DNA from: Lentisphaerota bacterium
GTDB taxonomy: Bacteria; Verrucomicrobiota; Kiritimatiellia; RFP12; UBA1067
Length of the DNA: 18,459 bases
Direction: 5' to 3'
Assembly (NCBI GenBank): GCA_015061765.1
Contig: SUVZ01000027.1
Location: forward strand, 1-18,459
The notes under the pieces are model-generated. The model did not search any database. It worked only from the letters and a program-made list of their open reading frames with translations, and had not been told where the DNA came from. Below are positions 13,876 to 18,459 of this stretch, in pieces. Position numbers and translations under genes: made by a program. The stretch's first letter is position 1. Each line of letters starts with the position of its first letter.

Positions 13876-14643
13876 GTGAAATTCATAGTGATAGATGTTG
13901 GAAACACAAGCACGGCCGTCGGACTCTGGTCCAGTGGCCGTGTATCATGTGTTTCGCACATCGACGGCGGAGTGTCAGAGTCGATGGCTGCCGCAGAGGG
14001 AATTTCATCGCGGGGAGTGGATGGAGTGGCATATCTGAGTGTCGTTCCTGCTGCCGACAGGCGGTGGCGCTCGTTTGCAAAGCGTATTTCACTTCCCTTC
14101 CATCAGGTGTCGTGCGCGGATTTCGTTTCGGCAGATTTGGGCCTTGGGCTTGATTATCCAAGGCCTGAAACTATTGGGGCGGATCGTCTTGCAGATGCGG
14201 TGGCAGCAACTGATCGCTATGGAGCTCCGGTTCTCGTCTGTGATTTTGGAACTGCGTTTACGGCGGCGGTTGTGACCTCGGATCGGGTGTGGCGTGGCGG
14301 TGTGATCGCACCGGGTTTCCCGTTGATGAGGGACTATCTCTTTGAGCGTACGGCAAAGCTTCCCAGAATGAAGATCGGAGGGAAGTGTCCGAAGATAGGC
14401 CGCAGTACGGAGGAGGCTATGCGCTTCGGCGCCTTTGTCGGGTACCGTGGGATGGTGCGCGAGATTGTGACAGAGTTGAGCGGCAATTTCAAGTCCGAAT
14501 TCAAGCTGGTTGCAACCGGTGGATTTGCAAAATGGGTACTGAAGGGCATAGGAATGCCGTTTCGGATTGATCCGGTACTTACATTGCATGGTGCAGGTCT
14601 TGTGGCGGAGAGAGTCTTGAAAACAAGGGGAGATATCACGTGA
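13876..14643 (+). CDS. coaX: Type III pantothenate kinase
   Basis: A 255-residue type III pantothenate kinase, which phosphorylates pantothenate at the first step of coenzyme A synthesis and is insensitive to CoA feedback in known members. Motifs of the ASKHA fold are present: IDVGNT (Asp7-Thr11, phosphate binding), PETIGADR (GADR 101-104, pantothenate binding), CDFGTAFT (catalytic-region Asp123), GGVIAPGF, IGRSTEEAMRFGAFVGYRGMV and VATGG. GTG 13876 gives the usual start of the family, with IDxGNT at residue 6; an in-frame start at 13792 would overlap the tRNA terminator. No ribosome binding site is present before GTG, in line with leaderless initiation. The stop overlaps the following lipoprotein start (GTGA). 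Confidence 0.93.
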   Translation: MKFIVIDVGNTSTAVGLWSSGRVSCVSHIDGGVSESMAAAEGISSRGVDGVAYLSVVPAADRRWRSFAKRISLPFHQVSCADFVSADLGLGLDYPRPETIGADRLADAVAATDRYGAPVLVCDFGTAFTAAVVTSDRVWRGGVIAPGFPLMRDYLFERTAKLPRMKIGGKCPKIGRSTEEAMRFGAFVGYRGMVREIVTELSGNFKSEFKLVATGGFAKWVLKGIGMPFRIDPVLTLHGAGLVAERVLKTRGDIT

Positions 14644-15179
14644 ATAGACTAAAATTTGTGTGCATTGGCGCACTCTTTGTCTTTTGCGCATGCGTTTCCG
14701 GATGTGGATTGTTCTGGGAGGATCCGTATGTCGAGGTCACTGTCACTCCGCTGAACTGGATCGAGATACATTACTACAATGCCACGCGGGAGCCCATACG
14801 CCGCGTCAATGTACGCGTCACCGGTTCAGGGAGGGTGGAGGTGAAGTCCGGCACGGCTCGTCGTGTTTCGGATAGTTTCGCGAAGGACATTGCAGGTGAC
14901 ACGGTCGCAAACTACCGTGAAAGGGTGTTTGACGTAGATTCCAGCCATGTGCGCGAGGTGTTTCAGGACCTCGTGAATGCGGGGCTGTTTGACAGGGAGA
15001 AGACGTTCAAGAAGACGAAATATCCGTCCAACGGGCGTTTTGTCGCCGTCCGTGCCGCGCTCGACAACAAAACCTATTCGGAGCCGGACAACATATTCGA
15101 GACGGATCCTGAACTTGCCGAGCGTATCTACAACATTGTGCTTGAATTCAATCAACCCATACTGGGACGAAAAAGATGA
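14640..15179 (+). CDS. Putative lipoprotein between coaX and proB
   Basis: A 179-residue protein with a signal peptide ending in the lipobox Val-Ser-Gly-Cys (Cys22), so it is likely a lipoprotein of the periplasm or outer membrane. The mature part has strand-rich segments (VEVTVTPLNWIEIHYYN, VNVRVTGSGRVEVKSG) and a C-terminal helical part (DPELAERIYNIVLEFN); I do not recognise a family. It starts at GTG 14640 overlapping the coaX stop and ends overlapping proB (ATGA), so it is co-translated with two cytoplasmic enzymes, with no obvious functional link. Confidence 0.65.
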   Translation: MNRLKFVCIGALFVFCACVSGCGLFWEDPYVEVTVTPLNWIEIHYYNATREPIRRVNVRVTGSGRVEVKSGTARRVSDSFAKDIAGDTVANYRERVFDVDSSHVREVFQDLVNAGLFDREKTFKKTKYPSNGRFVAVRAALDNKTYSEPDNIFETDPELAERIYNIVLEFNQPILGRKR

Positions 15180-15985
15180 GTATCGAAACGCTTTTGAGGG
15201 AACGCGCTGTGCTTAAAGATGTACGCCGCGTGGTTGTGAAGGTCGGGACGCATGCGATCGCAAAGAAGTCCGGTCGCCCGGATTATGTAGCGTTGCGTCG
15301 CATAGTATCAGGGATATGTGCGCTTCGCTCCGCCGGGCGTGAGGTGATATTCGTATCTTCGGGGGCTGTAGCGGCCGGGGTCGAGGCTTTGGGGCTTAAA
15401 TCCCGTCCAAGCGACGTGAATGACATCCAGATGTGCGCTGCGGTTGGCCAGGCTCGCTACATAACCGAATATGAGCGCATGTTCATGGAGAAGGGCGTGC
15501 AGATCGGTCAGGTGCTTCTCACTCACGCGGATTTTGACGAACGCCGCCGCGCATCGAACGTCCGACGGGTGCTGGATCATCTTGTGAAGAATGGCATTGT
15601 CCCCGTTATCAACGAGAACGACGTTGTGGCGGATGAGGAGATAAAGGGGTTGACATTCGGCGATAACGACCAGCTCTCCGCCCTCATTGCAAAACTGACT
15701 TGCGCTGATGCGCTTGTTCTGCTCACAACGGTGGATGGGCTGCTCGACGACAATGGACGTCGCGTGCCGGAAATATATTCCGTTCGCGATGCGCTGAAGC
15801 TCGTCAAGGCCGGACAGAAGGGCGCGCTTTCCAAGGGTGGTATGGATTCCAAACTCAAGGCTGTGAAGCGGGCTTCTGAGGCGGGGGCCAATGTAGTCAT
15901 CGCGAACGGGCGCAAGTCCGGTGTGCTTGAATCCATCTTCGCCGGCAGGAACGTCGGTACATTCGTTCCTGGTAAGGCATTGTAG
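15176..15985 (+). CDS. proB: Glutamate 5-kinase without PUA domain
   Basis: A 269-residue glutamate 5-kinase, which makes gamma-glutamyl phosphate, the first step of proline synthesis. The amino acid kinase domain is complete: VVKVGTHAI near the N-terminus, VSSGAVAAGVEALGL, AAVGQARY, VPVINENDVV, FGDNDQLSALIA, LLTTVDGL and GGMDSKLKAVKRASEAG. The C-terminal PUA domain that makes the E. coli enzyme 367 residues long is missing, as in several other bacteria. The partner proA is not adjacent. The ATG overlaps the upstream lipoprotein stop. Confidence 0.94.
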   Translation: MSIETLLRERAVLKDVRRVVVKVGTHAIAKKSGRPDYVALRRIVSGICALRSAGREVIFVSSGAVAAGVEALGLKSRPSDVNDIQMCAAVGQARYITEYERMFMEKGVQIGQVLLTHADFDERRRASNVRRVLDHLVKNGIVPVINENDVVADEEIKGLTFGDNDQLSALIAKLTCADALVLLTTVDGLLDDNGRRVPEIYSVRDALKLVKAGQKGALSKGGMDSKLKAVKRASEAGANVVIANGRKSGVLESIFAGRNVGTFVPGKAL

Positions 15986-16125
15986 CGGTCGGAGGAGTAG
16001 TTGACGAAGAAGTGTTACATTGATTACGCAGTTATTGTTCATGGCAACGGCTTTGGGGTGTGAAATTGAAAATGAATGTTGAAAATAATATTGCGTCTGG
16101 AGTTGAGGATGCAAAGGAATTCAAT

Positions 16126-16917
16126 ATGAAACTTACGGTTCTTGTGGCTTCATGCGATGCGTACAACGATGTGGCTCGAAATTTCATCAAACTGTTTCGC
16201 AGATATTGGCCGGATTGCCCGTTTGAGACGGTGTTTGTGTCGGAAACCAAATCCGCCGACGGTGCTGACTGCCGCTTTGACAGGGAAGTGATGTGCGGAC
16301 TTGGCGGCAATTGGTGCAGCCGTTTGGTGATGGCTCTGGAGAATATTTCAACCCCTTACGTTTTGATGCTTTGTGATGATTATTATCTTGAGAAACCGGT
16401 GGACACGGGTTTGTTTCTGAAACGTCTTGCGCAGGTCAAACGGTTTGACGCCGTAAATCTCCGGATGATTCCCAATCCGACGACATTCCGTCCGTACAAG
16501 GATGGACTTATGGAATATCCTAAGCAAACCGCGTATTGCATTGCTACTCAGGCGGGTATTTGGAACCGGGCGTTTTTGAAAAATCTTGCCAATGGGCTTG
16601 CGAGTATCTGGGAGTTTGAAAGATATGGTAGTTTCATGGTTGGAGACGAGAAGCGACCTCTGCTTGTGACGCCGACAAAGGAATTCCCGTTTGTTGATGC
16701 CGTTCATAAAGGTTGTTGGGAGAAATTCGGTGTAGAAGTATGCCAGCGCAATGGAATCGAGCTGGATTTCTCGGTCCGTGGATTGCCGCCGCTTAAGGTT
16801 CGTATCCGTGAATGGCTTAAAGGTCTAGTGTTTGCGATCTTTCCGTGGACTCTCATTGTCCGTATTCAAAACCTTTTCGACATCGGCATGAAAGAAAAGA
16901 CGAAGGTGAACGCGTAA
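16126..16917 (+). CDS. Glycosyltransferase-like protein
   Basis: A 263-residue protein that looks like a GT-A-fold glycosyltransferase. It begins with a nucleotide-binding-like strand (MKLTVLVASCDAYNDVARN), has an acidic LCDDYYL motif (Asp84-Asp85) in the position of a metal-binding DxD, and ends with a basic, hydrophobic stretch (residues about 228-250, WLKGLVFAIFPWTLIVRI) that may touch the membrane. ATG 16126 is preferred over in-frame starts upstream (such as GTG 16060) because AAAGGA stands 7 bases before it. Lower GC than the upstream genes suggests a surface-polysaccharide gene acquired or drifting apart. I cannot assign the sugar. The 140 bases from 15986 to 16125 show no clear promoter or terminator. 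Confidence 0.6.
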   Translation: MKLTVLVASCDAYNDVARNFIKLFRRYWPDCPFETVFVSETKSADGADCRFDREVMCGLGGNWCSRLVMALENISTPYVLMLCDDYYLEKPVDTGLFLKRLAQVKRFDAVNLRMIPNPTTFRPYKDGLMEYPKQTAYCIATQAGIWNRAFLKNLANGLASIWEFERYGSFMVGDEKRPLLVTPTKEFPFVDAVHKGCWEKFGVEVCQRNGIELDFSVRGLPPLKVRIREWLKGLVFAIFPWTLIVRIQNLFDIGMKEKTKVNA

Positions 16918-16928
16918 TAATACAGCTG

Positions 16929-16937
16929 TGATATAAT
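16929..16937 (+). promoter_or_regulatory. Extended -10 promoter before the ATPase stub
   Basis: TGATATAAT is a perfect extended -10 without a clear -35. Transcription would begin near 16944, ahead of the ribosome binding site and ATG of the stub at 16958. The glycosyltransferase gene at 17037 probably now uses it. Confidence 0.6.
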
Positions 16938-16957
16938 ATCCGGCATTGGAGATTGTT

Positions 16958-17035
16958 ATGTTTGTTGGCAGACGAGAGGAAATATCACAACTGGAAGGGT
17001 TGTGAGATAAGCGCGTAGTATCGGTGGTGGAATAG
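16958..17035 (+). pseudogene. 5' stub of an AAA ATPase gene
   Basis: ATG 16958 with GGAG 7 bases before it opens a 15-codon frame reading MFVGRREEISQLEGL, then TGA at 17003. This resembles the N-terminus of the archaeal-type/DUF234 AAA ATPases, which begin MFVGRxxELxxLExL. Beyond the TGA the same frame reads DKRVVSVVE before TAG at 17033-17035; in the family a Trp often stands where the TGA is, followed by a similar lysine-arginine and hydrophobic strand leading to the P-loop. The P-loop is not found downstream, so only the gene start seems to remain, with one nonsense change. The alternative is a short leader peptide of the next gene. Confidence 0.45.
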
Positions 17036-17036
17036 C

Positions 17037-18278
17037 ATGGTGCGCAAAGTGAAATCGATTATAGAAAAAGTAAGAGTGTGGGGATTTTCCGGAATTATCA
17101 GCTTCTTCAAGAGAGCGGCGGCGAATTTTATCAATAAACGGCGACTTATCGCCTTGGCGCGAAATTCGAAAGTCAAGGAGTCTGAAAAAGGAATAACCAT
17201 TGTCGCTGATTTGACGGCACAGGTGTCGCTCAGTAAAACAATGCGAGATTTTATATTGAATTTAAAGGATGCAGGTATATCGTTTCAAGCATATGATACA
17301 TGCCTTAAACCTCAAATTCCCGCAGAAGACGCGGCGCATCTGTTGACACCTGTCGAAGAGTTTGATATTGGTAGGTATTCGCATATTGTCATGATGTACA
17401 GGAGCGCACTTCCATCTGATGTGCTGCCTCAATGCCGACGGATTCGCATTGCGTTTCATGAGAGTGAACATGGTATTCATGAGACGGCTCCGTATCTCAA
17501 GGCAAGCGGCGACGCGATTGTTGGCATGTCGGATTTCAATTATGGATATTATCGTCGGGCGTTTCCCGCGCAGCCGGTATTCAAGATTGTGTATCCTTTC
17601 AGATTCAAGCTTGAAAATGCCACACCGCGCGACGCTCTGCGCAGGAAATACGGAATTGGGGCGGATGATTTCGTGGTGTTTTTCAATTTCGATTTCGGTT
17701 CATATTACCGGAAAAACATTCCGGCGGCGATTCGGGCGTTTGCCAAGGCGTTCGGGAATGACGCGAACGCCAAGCTCCTTTTCAAAACGAAGGGCGCTAA
17801 GCATAATCCGAAACAGGTTAAGGAAATGATGGCGGAAGTATCCGCAGCGGGGATTGAATCTCAATTCATTCACATCTCACATTATTTGCCTCAGGGCGAT
17901 ATTGACGGATTGACCGGGGCTTGCGATGTTTATCTTTCACTGCATAAAGCGGAAGGATTTGGGCTTGGCATGGCAGAAGCGATGAGTCAGGGAAAGCCGG
18001 TTGTGGCGACTAATTGGAGCGCTAATACTGAATTTTGTCGCTCAGACACGGCATGGTGCATACCATACAAGATGACGCCGATTCTGCCGCATGAATACAT
18101 GGAGTCGATGAAGGAATGGGTAGAAGCCGATGTTGATGCGGCGGCGGCGGCATTGCGTGAAATCCGCGACAATCCGCAATTGGCGGCGGAACGGGCAGCT
18201 CGCGGTAAAAAGTTCATGGAAGAGCATTTTTCAATCGCGAATTTCAAGGCGGATGTGGAGAAGATGCTCGCAAAATGA
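17037..18278 (+). CDS. GT4-type glycosyltransferase
   Basis: A 413-residue GT-B-fold glycosyltransferase, probably transferring a sugar from a nucleotide donor in surface polysaccharide synthesis. The C-terminal half has the usual nucleotide-binding landmarks: FNFDFGSYYRKNIPAAIRAFAKAF, LLFKTKG, LTGACDVYLSLHKAEGFGLGMAEAM and GKPVVATNWSANTEF. The retaining-transferase EX7E motif is exact, with Glu306 and Glu314. The N-terminal half is less conserved and basic at its start. ATG 17037 has a moderate GGTGG upstream; it directly follows the stop of the ATPase stub. Base composition is AT-richer than the upstream operons, as in the neighbouring transferase gene. The TGA stop lies inside the first 3' hairpin. 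Confidence 0.85.
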   Translation: MVRKVKSIIEKVRVWGFSGIISFFKRAAANFINKRRLIALARNSKVKESEKGITIVADLTAQVSLSKTMRDFILNLKDAGISFQAYDTCLKPQIPAEDAAHLLTPVEEFDIGRYSHIVMMYRSALPSDVLPQCRRIRIAFHESEHGIHETAPYLKASGDAIVGMSDFNYGYYRRAFPAQPVFKIVYPFRFKLENATPRDALRRKYGIGADDFVVFFNFDFGSYYRKNIPAAIRAFAKAFGNDANAKLLFKTKGAKHNPKQVKEMMAEVSAAGIESQFIHISHYLPQGDIDGLTGACDVYLSLHKAEGFGLGMAEAMSQGKPVVATNWSANTEFCRSDTAWCIPYKMTPILPHEYMESMKEWVEADVDAAAAALREIRDNPQLAAERAARGKKFMEEHFSIANFKADVEKMLAK

Positions 18279-18299
18279 CGATGGCGATGTCATTTTGCG
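18269..18299. repeat. Palindromic repeat 1, overlapping the glycosyltransferase stop
   Basis: A perfect 11-base inverted repeat, CGCAAAATGAC and GTCATTTTGCG, encloses the 9-base loop GATGGCGAT. The stop codon of the glycosyltransferase (18276-18278) lies in the left arm. No T tract follows, but A-rich and T-rich arms could work as a weak bidirectional terminator. Confidence 0.75.
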
Positions 18300-18301
18300 T
18301 G

Positions 18302-18330
18302 TAAAAATGACGGTAGCCATGTCATTTTTA
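18302..18330. repeat. Palindromic repeat 2
   Basis: A perfect 10-base inverted repeat, TAAAAATGAC and GTCATTTTTA, encloses the 9-base loop GGTAGCCAT. It shares the core arms AAAATGAC/GTCATTTT and the loop length with repeat 1, which ends 2 bases before it, so the two look like copies of one small element. It could also end transcription. Confidence 0.75.
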
Positions 18331-18336
18331 TGGTTG

Positions 18337-18459
18337 GTACGCAGGACATGACACAACATCTGGAGTGTAAGTCTCCAGTGAGCCAGTTAGGGGGAATCAG
18401 ATAGTCGAAGACAAGTTTATGTCCGTGAGGATGTGGATGAAGGAAGTCTAAGACGAAAT
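18337..18459 (+). mobile_element. Probable 5' end of a group II intron (cut by the window edge)
   Basis: The last 120 bases are noncoding but highly structured. CTGGAG/CTCCAG (18360-18365 with 18373-18378) holds a loop TGTAAGT, the GUGUAAGU-type loop common near the 5' end of group II introns. A 9-bp stem (18416-18424 with 18429-18437, including G-U pairs) is capped by the GNRA tetraloop GTGA, followed by GAAGGAAGTCTAAGACG, a purine-rich stretch of the type found in domain I. The 5' boundary may be GTACG at 18337, a variant of the GUGYG consensus. The intron-encoded reverse transcriptase would lie beyond the window. Boundary and class are uncertain. Confidence 0.55.

Noticed and set aside
1..18459. 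CRISPR array, toxin-antitoxin pair, prophage or integron genes
   Set aside because: No regularly spaced repeats, small overlapping toxin-like pairs, integrases or phage structural genes were seen.

Overview
The window reads as one co-oriented stretch of a free-living or host-associated bacterial chromosome; every gene I can support lies on the + strand. The gene set is a dcw cluster headed by mraZ, many lipoproteins and short overlapping genes, a sialidase/galactosidase-like secreted hydrolase, a U32-like protein, a Tat-like FAD oxidoreductase and a tiny ferredoxin-thioredoxin-reductase-like protein. Together with moderately high GC this suggests a Gram-negative anaerobe of the PVC branch (Kiritimatiellota/Verrucomicrobiota/Lentisphaerota). 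This is inference from gene content, not a database match.

Layout. (A) 164-3200: an extended -10 promoter, then a secreted GH42-like hydrolase translationally coupled to a U32-like cysteine-rich protein. (B) 3265-4465: a DAACS-type symporter whose promoter suggests a leaderless mRNA. (C) 4688-11007: a strong-looking promoter and an almost seamless operon, mraZ-rsmH-ftsL-ftsI-murE-lipoprotein-unknown-tatD-like, in which each gene overlaps the next. This unit makes division and peptidoglycan enzymes; its MurE lacks the whole N-terminal UDP-binding domain. (D) 11126-13513: FAD-dependent oxidoreductase, FTR-like 65-residue protein and an RluA-type pseudouridine synthase, again overlapping. (E) 13600-13807: promoter, tRNA-Pro(CGG) and a clear intrinsic terminator. 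(F) 13860-15985: coaX (leaderless GTG start), a lipoprotein and proB, all overlapping. (G) 16126-18278: two AT-richer glycosyltransferase-like genes, separated by the 5' stub of what looks like an AAA ATPase gene. (H) 18269-18459: two related perfect hairpins followed by what looks like the 5' RNA end of a group II intron cut by the window edge.

Two themes stand out. First, all seven promoters I can place carry the extended -10 TGN-TATAAT (or a one-base variant), usually without a good -35, and two of them sit so close to the start codon that the mRNA should begin at or within a base or so of the start codon. Second, the right end shows signs of accessory DNA: lower GC, a decayed ATPase start, palindromic repeats and a probable retroelement.
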